Both the position numbers and the translations under genes were made by a program. The notes under the pieces were generated by a model, which saw only the letters and a program-made list of their open reading frames with translations, ran no database searches and had not been told where the DNA came from. A stretch of 64,000 nt of DNA, from positions 1,178,001-1,242,000 of the forward strand of contig NC_014002.1 in NCBI RefSeq assembly GCF_000025865.1, in the 5' to 3' direction. The stretch's first letter is position 1. Each line of letters starts with the position of its first letter. Origin of the DNA: Methanohalophilus mahii DSM 5219 (lineage in GTDB: Archaea > Halobacteriota > Methanosarcinia > Methanosarcinales > Methanosarcinaceae). Of the stretch, positions 27,969-35,633 are shown one piece after another.

Positions 27969-28331
27969 TTATCCTCCCGATTCATTTTTCCCTTCAGGTA
28001 CATACACAACACGCCCGTCTGCCAGCTGATAGGCCGTACCCAGCGCCTCACCGGAACCCCCGCCGATCTGTTCGGTCATATTGAGCACTTTGATTTCCTG
28101 CCCCTCTTTGGTAATGATCTGCATGTCTTCTTGCCCGGGGTTTTTCACAATGGTCACATCATCCGTAGGAGACAGCAGTTCCGGCAACTGGAATGACATC
28201 ACCAGAGCCACCAGCAGAGCCACGGAGAAGACCATGGCTATGTCGAAAAGGTTGGCCACGCCTGTTAAGGGGTTCTGTTCATCTCCTTCATAAAGCAAAC
28301 CGCTTCGCCTGTATTTCTTTTGCTTCCTCAT
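27969..28331 (-). CDS. DUF2149 membrane protein, ExbD-like in topology
   Basis: 120 residues: a basic N-terminus (about 1-13), one membrane helix at about 28-48, and a soluble outer part with a KEGQEIKVLNM strand and a Gly-rich turn. The helix starts NLFDIAMVFSVALLVALVM; an Asp sits at its beginning just as in ExbD/TolR, where that Asp carries protons. Its ATG overlaps the stop of the ExbB-like gene (ATGA), so the two are translated together. DUF2149 has no proven function; an ExbD-like role is my inference from topology, the Asp and the gene pair. A T-rich stretch after the stop (27953-27960) may end transcription. Confidence 0.85.
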   Translation of the reverse strand: MRKQKKYRRSGLLYEGDEQNPLTGVANLFDIAMVFSVALLVALVMSFQLPELLSPTDDVTIVKNPGQEDMQIITKEGQEIKVLNMTEQIGGGSGEALGTAYQLADGRVVYVPEGKNESGG

Positions 28332-28951
28332 TCCTCACCCTCCATACACTCAAGCAGATAATTGATATCAGCCATATCCTGCCAGTACCATCTTTTACGT
28401 ACCACGGTCAGGACATATCCTACGATACCGGCAAACAGACCGAGTACCGTTGTCGCAAAAGCCACCATAAGATTATGAGCCAGCTGGAGGATGTTGCCTT
28501 CTGCAAGTCCTATAAGAGCCGGACCGAGAGGAATAAGGGTACCCATAAGACCAATCATAGGGGCAACCGTGGAAAGGATCTTGGTATACTCGAGGTTCTT
28601 GGTCATTCGCACTTCATACTCCTCGGAAAGCCAATCGATAGATGTGGCAGCACTGCTGCCAAGATGGGCAGCAGCATCCCGGGCAAATGACATTACAAGG
28701 GAATTTTGCTTCAGTTCACCCAGGTGTGTAGCGGCAAAATCAAAATCCGAGGATTTCACGGAATCCTGCACCCTTTTCCCCACATCCTCAAGCTGGGTGA
28801 CATTGCGATGCCTCTTGGAATATTCGGAAATGAACTCACCAATCAGAGCCAGAGATGATACAACTGCTAACAAAAGCAGTATAATAACAGGATACAATAG
28901 TGACGAAGAAACGGTATACATTATCTGGAATAACGAAGAATCTATTGCCAT
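28328..28951 (-). CDS. MotA/TolQ/ExbB-family proton channel protein
   Basis: 207 residues with three membrane helices: one near 15-38, and a pair at about 125-148 (APMIGLMGTLIPLGPAL) and 165-188 (AFATTVLGLFAGIVGYVL). The paired helices carry the family signature with Gly, Pro and Thr lining the ion path. A cytoplasmic loop of about 80 residues lies between helix 1 and helix 2. ExbB-type proteins form a pentamer around an ExbD dimer and turn proton flow into motion. Archaea have no outer membrane, so the TonB-type role is excluded; the likely clients are the neighbouring surface CobN-like proteins. It overlaps the DUF2149 gene and follows DUF2162 by 21 bases. Confidence 0.9.
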   Translation of the reverse strand: MAIDSSLFQIMYTVSSSLLYPVIILLLLAVVSSLALIGEFISEYSKRHRNVTQLEDVGKRVQDSVKSSDFDFAATHLGELKQNSLVMSFARDAAAHLGSSAATSIDWLSEEYEVRMTKNLEYTKILSTVAPMIGLMGTLIPLGPALIGLAEGNILQLAHNLMVAFATTVLGLFAGIVGYVLTVVRKRWYWQDMADINYLLECMEGEE

Positions 28952-28972
28952 TTTTTATTATCACTCCTTAAA

Positions 28973-29650
28973 TTAATACTGGGTTTTGATACGATTAAGT
29001 GCAAAGCCGGCCGTTATGAGGATTGCAAAGCCGATGAAGGGTATGATGTCAAATTCCGGGCCGCTGAAAGTCGGCAGACCCAGCTGTTTTGCCTGCATGT
29101 AGGCAGGGGCAATTACTGCACCCATCAGGTAGAACAGACCCAGAAACGTCATGGCATTTCCAAGGGTTGTAGGGTCTTTTTTGAATCGCCTGAAAACCAG
29201 GGAAGAGGAAATGATGGACACGAAAAAGATGACACCTACCCCAAGTCCCAGAAGTGCACTGCTGATCTCAACAGTATTGGAAAGCAGCATGATTGACATG
29301 AAAAGGGCAGCAAGGCATACCGGACAGGGAAGGGAGATCACAAGGAAGGTCTTATGGGATACATCCACCCCGCAAGTCCATTTTTTGGATGTGTATATAC
29401 CCACACCGAGAAGTAAAAGGGCCATCACAACGTGCAGCCCCATTCCAAGCTGGGAAGCAGTCAGCAGGTAGGATATATCGACATAATTAAGAATAACACC
29501 TATTATTACTGATAATACAAAATACATCCCTGCAATGCCAAACAACTGCCTGCGATTGATAGTCGAACATCCACATCCCACTCCGGCCTTAACTGCAAAT
29601 ACAGCTATTGCCAGAAGGATCCCTACAACCGTTAAATATACTGCACTCAT
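28973..29650 (-). CDS. DUF2162 multi-helix membrane protein, putative transporter
   Basis: 225 residues with about six or seven hydrophobic helices. Cysteines cluster at helix ends: GVGCGCS near residue 26, WTCGVD near 92 and SLPCPVC near 106-112. Such Cys pairs suggest metal or thiol handling. The family is known as a putative transporter found with CobN- and ExbB-like genes in methanogens, without a proven substrate. It is the first gene of a three-gene operon with the proton channel and DUF2149 proteins. A TATA-like sequence lies at 29691-29700 on the minus strand. Confidence 0.8.
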   Translation of the reverse strand: MSAVYLTVVGILLAIAVFAVKAGVGCGCSTINRRQLFGIAGMYFVLSVIIGVILNYVDISYLLTASQLGMGLHVVMALLLLGVGIYTSKKWTCGVDVSHKTFLVISLPCPVCLAALFMSIMLLSNTVEISSALLGLGVGVIFFVSIISSSLVFRRFKKDPTTLGNAMTFLGLFYLMGAVIAPAYMQAKQLGLPTFSGPEFDIIPFIGFAILITAGFALNRIKTQY

Positions 29651-29690
29651 TGATATACAACCACCATTATCGGGAAGATGAAACTTACTT

Positions 29691-29700
29691 CATATATTTA
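29691..29700 (-). promoter_or_regulatory. Probable TATA box for the DUF2162-ExbB-DUF2149 operon
   Basis: TAAATATATG on the minus strand lies about 41 bases before the DUF2162 start, giving a predicted short leader. Confidence 0.4.
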
Positions 29701-29796
29701 CTATGTCTTCTGCGGACCAATAATTAATTCACTTGAACTGTTAACAAATCAATCACACTTGCTATATCGAATATATCCATACCATATAAAAGAAAG

Positions 29797-29871
29797 TTTT
29801 AGGATAACATGTGTAACCCATTTGGGTAACATAGATTGATCATTTATGAGAAAAAAGAGACTATCCTGAAA
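29797..29871. promoter_or_regulatory. Nested inverted repeats between DUF2162 and the NMD3-like gene
   Basis: An 18-base near-palindrome GTAACCCATTTGGGTAAC (29813-29830) is enclosed by arms TTTTAGGATA (29797-29806) and TATCCTGAAA (29862-29871) that pair over 10 positions with one G-T. A plus-strand TATA-like ATATAAAAG (29784-29792) predicts a transcription start inside the palindrome. It is a candidate operator in a 311-base divergent intergenic space; no other gene is seen there. Confidence 0.45.
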
Positions 29872-29961
29872 GCAATTAATATAAAAATAAGGTAATAACT
29901 GGGTATTAAAACAGAAATCTCAACAATATGTCCAAAAGACTAATATACAACACAACATCAA

Positions 29962-31029
29962 ATGCAGCGGCTAATGAAAGAACTTATATGCCCAAAATGT
30001 GGCAGTACTACTCACAATCTTTATGAAAATGTGTGCAAGAACTGTTTTTTCAAACAGTTCAAGCTGGCCGAATTAGACCCGGTCATAAGCACCCAGATCT
30101 GTGCCAGATGTGGCTCCAAATTCGAAAGAGGACAGTGGACAGATACAAAACACGATACAAATACAGTACTCGAGAAAGTCGAAAGCGAATTGTTGCTTCA
30201 TGAAAACGCAGACATAATTGAACTTGGGTTTGAACCTCAAAAACTGACCCCCTACCAGTATATTGTTAATGTTTACATCCAGGCAGAAATCTACGGCATG
30301 CCTCTGGAAGAAAAACTCACCACCGAAGTTCGTGTCCAGCGCAGTGTCTGTGATGCATGCAGCAGAATAGCTGCCGGCTACTATGAAGGAATCATCCAGC
30401 TTAGGGCAAGTAACAGGAACCCTACGGATGATGAAAAGAAAAAATGTGATCACCTGGTCCGCGAAACCCTTACCCGGATGGAGAAAAAGGGAGACAGACT
30501 GGCTTTTATTTCAAACATGTCTTCATCAAAAGAAGGGACAGATTACTATATCGGCTCCTCCGGTGCCTGCAGGCAGATCTGTAAAATTATAACATCCAAA
30601 CTCGGAGGAGAGCATCAGGAATCCCCCTCCCTGTTCAGCCAGCGGGATGGTAAGGAGCTCTATCGTGTATCCTATGCGGTACGCCTGCCAAAATATGTTC
30701 CCGGAGATATCCTCTATTTTAATAATCAGGTATTGCAGATAAAAAATTGTGATAAGAAAGCCAAATGTATAGATCTGCAAACCGGCAAGAAAGTTATCGC
30801 ATCCATAGAAGATATAGAAAAGGCCGAGTTTCTGGGGGTATACAATGATGCAAAACGGGCTGTACTGGTGGCAATTGAAGATAATTCCATAATGGTACTT
30901 GATCCCACAAATTACCAGACAGTGACTCTCAAGAAACCCTTCTTCCTGACTGCCAGCGAGGGAGAGGAAATTCCGGTACTCAAGACCGAATATGGCATGA
31001 TACCCATCCCTGAAGAGCTTAAAGCATGA
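29962..31029 (+). CDS. NMD3-family protein (archaeal, zinc-binding)
   Basis: 355 residues. The N-terminus has two C4 zinc motifs (CPKCG...CKNC at about residues 10-28 and CARCG...CDAC at about 47-124), then a basic core and C-terminal beta-rich domains, as in the N-terminal part of eukaryotic NMD3, the large-subunit export adaptor. In archaea it is presumed to bind the 50S subunit; its role is not proven. ATG 29962 and ATG 29974 are both possible; no clear ribosome-binding site is present and the transcript may have a short leader. It overlaps the next gene by 4 bases (ATGA). Confidence 0.85.
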   Translation: MQRLMKELICPKCGSTTHNLYENVCKNCFFKQFKLAELDPVISTQICARCGSKFERGQWTDTKHDTNTVLEKVESELLLHENADIIELGFEPQKLTPYQYIVNVYIQAEIYGMPLEEKLTTEVRVQRSVCDACSRIAAGYYEGIIQLRASNRNPTDDEKKKCDHLVRETLTRMEKKGDRLAFISNMSSSKEGTDYYIGSSGACRQICKIITSKLGGEHQESPSLFSQRDGKELYRVSYAVRLPKYVPGDILYFNNQVLQIKNCDKKAKCIDLQTGKKVIASIEDIEKAEFLGVYNDAKRAVLVAIEDNSIMVLDPTNYQTVTLKKPFFLTASEGEEIPVLKTEYGMIPIPEELKA

Positions 31030-32165
31030 AAGACATCCTGGTAATTGGATACAGCAGCAGGAATATTGCATGTTCTGCAAGCAAGGCAGGTTATAATGTA
31101 TATGCAATAGATGCTTTTTGTGACCGGGATCTGGAATATAATACCTGTAAATGCCATGCTTTGATGGAAGAAGATATCCATGAAGTGGAAAGGGAAGAAA
31201 TTGTCCGTATAATGGACAATTTCGAAAAGGATTTTGACGGAGTAGTCCTGGGGTCGGGGTTTGAAAAAATTGACAGGGAAATCTTTGACTGCCCCGTCCT
31301 GAATAATTCTGTAAGGCAGATGGAAACCGTATCGGATAAGAAACGTTTTGCAGAAGAATTACAAAAAATTGGTATTCCCCATCCTCAAACCCATGCAGCT
31401 ACGAATCCTCCACAAATAGACACCCCCATGATACTCAAGCCAGCAATTGGAGGCGGTGGGGTCTTCAATAAAATAGTAACCAGTGCAGATGAATTGGAAT
31501 ATCAGATTGACGATATATGCAAAGCCGGAAATTTCAAACCAGAGGAACTTATTCTGCAGGAATTCGTACACGGCACTGGAGCAAGTGTATCCATGACAAG
31601 TAATGGAAAACAGGCTACTGCGATAGCGGCTAATGAGCAACTTATAGGAATTCCCTGGCTTACAAACATGCCATTTGCTTATTGTGGAAATATTACTCCA
31701 ATGCAAACACCCCACGAAAATGAAATGATCGAGATCTGCGTAAAATTATGTAAACACTTTGAACTGAAAGGTTCCAATGGAATGGATTTTATAATTACGG
31801 AGAAGGGACCCATGGTACTGGAAATAAACGCCAGGTTCCAGGGTAGTCTGGATAGTGTGGAAATTGCAACAGGAATCAACTTATTCCAGACACATGTGGA
31901 TGCATTTAAAGGAGTGTTGCCCAAAAAACCGAAATACCAGCGGTGGGGAGGGAGAACTATACTGTATGCATCTCAAAAACCGGTTACTATCAGCAAACAA
32001 ATATCTGAAGTCTTTGGAAGGGGGCGTTTTGCAGACATCCCGAAATCCGGCTATGAGGCATACCCGGATGACCCGGTTGTTTCAATTCTGGCAGAGGGTA
32101 ATTCCAGAAACGATGTACTTGGATATATGAAAGAACAGGCGAAAATGCTGCATAAAATACTGTAA
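31026..32165 (+). CDS. ATP-grasp domain carboxylate-amine ligase-like protein
   Basis: 379 residues: an N-terminal Rossmann-like pre-ATP-grasp domain (ILVIGYSSRNIACSASKAGY, residues 4-23), then an ATP-grasp fold at about 95-300 with MILKPAIGGGGVFNK (nucleotide-binding loop), the EF(V)HG linker and the metal-binding LEINARFQGSLD near residue 262. Such enzymes join a carboxylate to an amine or thiol with ATP. The substrate is not evident; methanofuran-type tyramine-glutamate ligase is a remote possibility. It is translationally coupled to the NMD3-like gene. Confidence 0.8.
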   Translation: MKDILVIGYSSRNIACSASKAGYNVYAIDAFCDRDLEYNTCKCHALMEEDIHEVEREEIVRIMDNFEKDFDGVVLGSGFEKIDREIFDCPVLNNSVRQMETVSDKKRFAEELQKIGIPHPQTHAATNPPQIDTPMILKPAIGGGGVFNKIVTSADELEYQIDDICKAGNFKPEELILQEFVHGTGASVSMTSNGKQATAIAANEQLIGIPWLTNMPFAYCGNITPMQTPHENEMIEICVKLCKHFELKGSNGMDFIITEKGPMVLEINARFQGSLDSVEIATGINLFQTHVDAFKGVLPKKPKYQRWGGRTILYASQKPVTISKQISEVFGRGRFADIPKSGYEAYPDDPVVSILAEGNSRNDVLGYMKEQAKMLHKIL

Positions 32166-32248
32166 TTCAATCCCATAATTATAAATAATATGAAAGGGAG
32201 AAAACGTAAACTCTACTTATTACTAATTCCTTTCCATGAGGCGATCAA

Positions 32249-32743
32249 TTGATAGATTTAAATGACCCTGTAGTACGAGGATACCTGATACAGCTGCTTG
32301 GAGAAGAAGGAATCACAATGATTGAAAACATGCCCGAAGGTGAAGTCACCGACGAGGAAATAGCAGAGGCTACGGGCGTGTTATTGAATATTGTTCGAAG
32401 AAACCTATTCATAATGAACGAGAATAAACTCGCTGTATGTCGCCGGGAAAGGGATTCAAGCAGCGGCTGGTTGACATACCTCTGGCAACTTGACATGGAT
32501 GACATAGACACCCAGCTGACAAAAGAGAAGAAAAAACTCGTTAAGAACCTTCAGGCCCGCCTGGATTTTGAAGAGGATAACGTATTTTATGTCTGCCCGG
32601 AAGGTTGCATCCGGATTCTATTCAACAATGCAGCGGACTGCCATTTCCTTTGTCCGGTATGTGGTGAGGACCTGACATTCCAGGAAAATACGGAAATGGT
32701 TGATACACTAAAAGAAAGACTTACTGCCTTGCAGGAAAGTTGA
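32249..32743 (+). CDS. tfe: Transcription factor E, alpha subunit
   Basis: 164 residues, homologous to the large subunit of TFIIE. A winged-helix domain at about 1-90 (DPVVRGYLIQLLGEEG, EIAEATGVLLNIVRRNLFIMNEN) is followed by a short coiled linker and a C4 zinc ribbon (CPEGCIRI...CPVCGEDL) at about 113-140. It helps RNA polymerase open promoters. The start codon is TTG at 32249, set by GAGGCGATC a few bases before. The HD-domain gene starts 3 bases after the stop, so they form a pair. Confidence 0.95.
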   Translation: MIDLNDPVVRGYLIQLLGEEGITMIENMPEGEVTDEEIAEATGVLLNIVRRNLFIMNENKLAVCRRERDSSSGWLTYLWQLDMDDIDTQLTKEKKKLVKNLQARLDFEEDNVFYVCPEGCIRILFNNAADCHFLCPVCGEDLTFQENTEMVDTLKERLTALQES

Positions 32744-32746
32744 GCA

Positions 32747-33259
32747 ATGATCTCTTATATGGATGCAATACAACTACTGAAAAAAGAAGGGTGCTCCGAA
32801 AAAGTAATCCAGCACTGCATTGAAGTATCAAGGGCATCCGAAGAGATTGCAGAAAGGCTTCAAAAACGAGGCTATGATGTCGATATCGAACTCGTCAGAA
32901 TCGGTGGGCTTTTACATGATATCGGAAGAGGTACCACACACGGCATTATGCACGCAGATACCGGTAGCCGGCGTGCAGCTGAATTGGGCCTCGATGAAAA
33001 ACTAATAGCTATTATAAGAAACCATATTGGTGCAGGTATCCCTGCAGATGAAGCAAAAGAGATGGGGCTTCCACCACAGGATTATATCCCCCTTTCCATG
33101 GAAGAAAAAATAGTTGCTCATGCGGATAACCTTGTGAAGGGAACAAAACGCATATCCACAGAGGGGCGTATCAACCGAATGAAGAAAAAAGGTGTCGGTA
33201 AAAGGGCCATGGAAAGAGTTCATGACCTTGCCAAAGAACTTGGAATAAGGCAACTTTAA
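32747..33259 (+). CDS. HD-domain (HDIG) metal-dependent hydrolase, TIGR00295 type
   Basis: 170 residues. HD-superfamily residues are visible: His in IQHCIEVS at about 25, LLHDIGRG at about 63-70 with the HD pair, HG at about 73 and HADN at about 125. HD proteins of this class are phosphohydrolases; the substrate of this archaeal family is unknown. It is coupled to tfe (3-base gap), and its stop meets the convergent PHP gene after 3 bases. Confidence 0.85.
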   Translation: MISYMDAIQLLKKEGCSEKVIQHCIEVSRASEEIAERLQKRGYDVDIELVRIGGLLHDIGRGTTHGIMHADTGSRRAAELGLDEKLIAIIRNHIGAGIPADEAKEMGLPPQDYIPLSMEEKIVAHADNLVKGTKRISTEGRINRMKKKGVGKRAMERVHDLAKELGIRQL

Positions 33260-33262
33260 ATT

Positions 33263-34123
33263 TTATGGAATACAGGAAAGCAGTGGCCTTACCTGCACAC
33301 TCTGTAACACTTTCTCCTGATCATAACCAAATCCATAAGAATAATACCGACCAAGAGGACATCTACCTTTATGACCCGGTCCATGATAATCCGAACCACC
33401 TGTTTTTAAAAGACCATATCGATCAGCTATTGAATTCATAATAGACACATTAACCATGCTGCTTTGACCGTAAAATGTTTCAAAGCCATCAATACCCATA
33501 TCGACCATATCTGAAGCAATTTTCAAAAGGCTATCAACCTGACCATGTTCTCCAAGTGTTCTCAAAAGATGAGCACAGACTGCTTTACCACCTGCTTTTT
33601 GTATTATGGAAATAGCATCTTTAACAGGCATCGAAGAAGTACCCACAACACAGGGGGAATCCGAACTTAACCATTCATTATGAAAATCAAACGCTGAAAC
33701 CTCCCTGTTTGTTACCGCTTTTGCAATATCATGTGTGGTAACAATACCTTTTGAACAGGAAAGGGAAGATACATCGACTTCCCAACCATGCTTTCCCAGA
33801 AGAGAGGACATCGTTTTTGCCCTCCCAAGCCTTTCACCCGACATCTTTGCAAGCACAGTTTTTAATTTAGTATCTTTAACATCAATGCCCATACCTAGTA
33901 TATGAAAATCCATTCCCGCATATCTGGTTGTCAATTCCACTCCCGGAATTAATTCAACACCATATCTTGACTTAGTGTCACCAATAGAAAGAACACCATC
34001 CAGCGTATCATGGTCTGTAAGACAGATATATTTCAGTCCCACTTCAGCAGCTTCCTTAACCAGATCCTCAGGTGAAAGTGTACCATCAGAATAGAAAGAG
34101 TGTGTATGCATATCAATAATCAT
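33263..34123 (-). CDS. PHP-domain metal-dependent phosphoesterase
   Basis: 286 residues. N-terminal DMHTHSFYSDGTLSPE carries the HxH and D of the PHP trinuclear metal site, with LTDHDTLDGV at about 36-45, GVELTTRY at about 61, CAHLLRT at about 190 and GSDYHGPGH near the end. The family includes 3',5'-nucleoside bisphosphate phosphatases and 5'-3' exonucleases; the substrate here is not decided. ATG 34123 is the first codon of the PHP signature, so the start is well placed. Confidence 0.88.
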   Translation of the reverse strand: MIIDMHTHSFYSDGTLSPEDLVKEAAEVGLKYICLTDHDTLDGVLSIGDTKSRYGVELIPGVELTTRYAGMDFHILGMGIDVKDTKLKTVLAKMSGERLGRAKTMSSLLGKHGWEVDVSSLSCSKGIVTTHDIAKAVTNREVSAFDFHNEWLSSDSPCVVGTSSMPVKDAISIIQKAGGKAVCAHLLRTLGEHGQVDSLLKIASDMVDMGIDGFETFYGQSSMVNVSIMNSIADRYGLLKTGGSDYHGPGHKGRCPLGRYYSYGFGYDQEKVLQSVQVRPLLSCIP

Positions 34124-34240
34124 ATTTTACCCCTTATAGAATCAAATCTTCCCAGAACTCAGATAAACTCATAATCCATATATAATTTGTGGCACATTTA
34201 AATATAGAAGACAATTAATATATACTTAATGTTACCTGGC

Positions 34241-34358
34241 TTTGTAGAAATCCTCATGAGAATACAAATGTAACCACATAGAACACAGTGTTCAAAGAGT
34301 GTCTTCGTTTTTTCTGTTTTCTCTGTGTTTTCTACGTGAAGTATAAATTTTCTACAAA
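34241..34358. mobile_element. MITE-like palindromic element
   Basis: TTTGTAGAAA (34241-34250) and TTTCTACAAA (34349-34358) are perfect 10-bp terminal inverted repeats of a 118-bp segment with no coding capacity. Inside is a second, imperfect pair: CACATAGAACACAG (34275-34288) and CTGTGTTTTCTACGTG (34323-34338). It resembles non-autonomous transposon remnants or large REP palindromes. No target duplication is clear. The rest of the gap 34124-34440 is AT-rich with no gene. Confidence 0.5.
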
Positions 34359-34440
34359 TTCAAATTTATGGAAAGTCATAAATAGTGTTTAAACCGAAAC
34401 ATACTGCTGCATAAGAGAAATGCAACGAAGGTATTTGATA

Positions 34441-34578
34441 ATGGCAATGTCGAAAAAGGATTTAGACAGAAAAAAAGGTGCAAAGAGAGAAAAACTGGCA
34501 AAACTGGAAGAATTAGCATCCAGCGGCGACAAAGATGCCAAAAAGAAACTTGCCAAGGAAAAAAGGAAAGGAAAATAA
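34441..34578 (+). CDS. Small lysine-rich basic protein, unknown function
   Basis: A 45-residue open frame, MAMSKKDLDRKKGAKREK onward, very rich in Lys with regular charged spacing, ending KEKRKGK. AAGG at 34428-34431 is 9 bases before ATG 34441; ATG 34420 and 34447 are in the same frame. The composition suggests a helical nucleic-acid- or ribosome-associated protein. I do not recognise the family. Coding is supported by the ribosome-binding site and an amphipathic, non-random sequence. Confidence 0.6.
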   Translation: MAMSKKDLDRKKGAKREKLAKLEELASSGDKDAKKKLAKEKRKGK

Positions 34579-34626
34579 CTTCCTTTCACTTTGTTGATGT
34601 AAAATGATTAATTTACAATAGATCCT

Positions 34627-34790
34627 TCAAAAAGTTTGTCGCCGTGTAAACATTCCCGACCCGGAAGTATATTGCGTTATACGCAGAGCTTCCATAATTT
34701 CTTCTTTTGTTGCTCCTTTATTCATTGACCCTATTGCAGGGCCCTGTACCCCATTAATAATATAGACAGGACAAATTCTATTTCAGTAAT
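34627..34790 (-). pseudogene. Fragment of a carboxymuconolactone decarboxylase/AhpD-like gene
   Basis: The minus strand reads an in-frame piece ending at a TGA (34627-34629): NKGATKEEIMEALRITQY followed by TSGSGMF is the typical C-terminal helix of AhpD-like carboxymuconolactone decarboxylases. Upstream in the same frame a stop interrupts, and no start or N-terminal half is found. The change to FTRRQTF at the end suggests a frameshifted or truncated tail. Remnant, not expected to work. Confidence 0.6.
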
Positions 34791-34823
34791 TATTCAAATG
34801 AGGAATTCTACAGAGCCTGTTGA

Positions 34824-35624
34824 TTATACTTTTTTAATATCTTCGACCATCAAATCATAATCATCAAAGCCTTTCTCCACGACTACAACCACACAAACCA
34901 GAACACCCAACACAGTAGTTACAAAAATAGCTACCATGATAGTTATCTGGTATTTGATGGCCAATATGGGATTTACACCCCCCAATATCTGACCGGTCAT
35001 CATACCCGGAAGGAATACTATACCCATAGTTGCCATATTAGCAAGAGTCGGTTTTAGGGAGGATAGAATGCTCCTTTGCATATAGGGAAACAGGGCTTCT
35101 TTCCTGGATGCACCAACACAAAGCCTGTACAGGTAACGTTGCTCATTGTTCTTTACATCATGATAAAAATCATTCAATGCAACAATATTTGCACGCAGGG
35201 AGTTGCCCATAAGCATGCCTGCAATGGGTATGAAGTAGCGTGCCTCAAAGATATCATCAAGTTTTATGATAAAACCGGTAAAATAAAACAGAACCAGTAT
35301 GTTTGCAATGGAAAAAAGGATTAGCATTGTGGGAAGAAAAGGGCCCGTCTTGAAATCCGTTCCTTCGAGTATGGTATATGTCGCAAAGAACAGCATTACA
35401 AATACCCACAAAACGTTAATAAGTGGATTATTGATATCAAAAACTACGGTAAGTAGAAGACCTATCAGGAATAACTGGAAAGACATCCGGGATACGATAA
35501 TGATACTTTTCTTTATGATACCCAATTTGAAATAATAACTTACCAGGAAGGGTAGAATGAGCAACAAGGCGCAGAATATGAATCCAGAGATACCGATGTT
35601 TTGAATTACGTTCATTTCTGCCAT
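34824..35624 (-). CDS. ABC transporter permease, FetB/UPF0014 type
   Basis: 266 residues with about seven membrane helices. The UPF0014 signature region is at about 130-230 (PIAGMLMGNSLRANIVALNDF, GASRKEALFPYMQRSILSSLKPTLANMATMGIVFLPGMMTGQILGG). The family includes E. coli FetB, an iron exporter permease acting under oxidative stress. GAGGTGG just before ATG 35624 supports the start. It follows its ATPase gene by 9 bases on the same strand. The iron substrate is inferred from the family. Confidence 0.88.
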   Translation of the reverse strand: MAEMNVIQNIGISGFIFCALLLILPFLVSYYFKLGIIKKSIIIVSRMSFQLFLIGLLLTVVFDINNPLINVLWVFVMLFFATYTILEGTDFKTGPFLPTMLILFSIANILVLFYFTGFIIKLDDIFEARYFIPIAGMLMGNSLRANIVALNDFYHDVKNNEQRYLYRLCVGASRKEALFPYMQRSILSSLKPTLANMATMGIVFLPGMMTGQILGGVNPILAIKYQITIMVAIFVTTVLGVLVCVVVVVEKGFDDYDLMVEDIKKV

Positions 35625-35633
35625 CTACCCACC

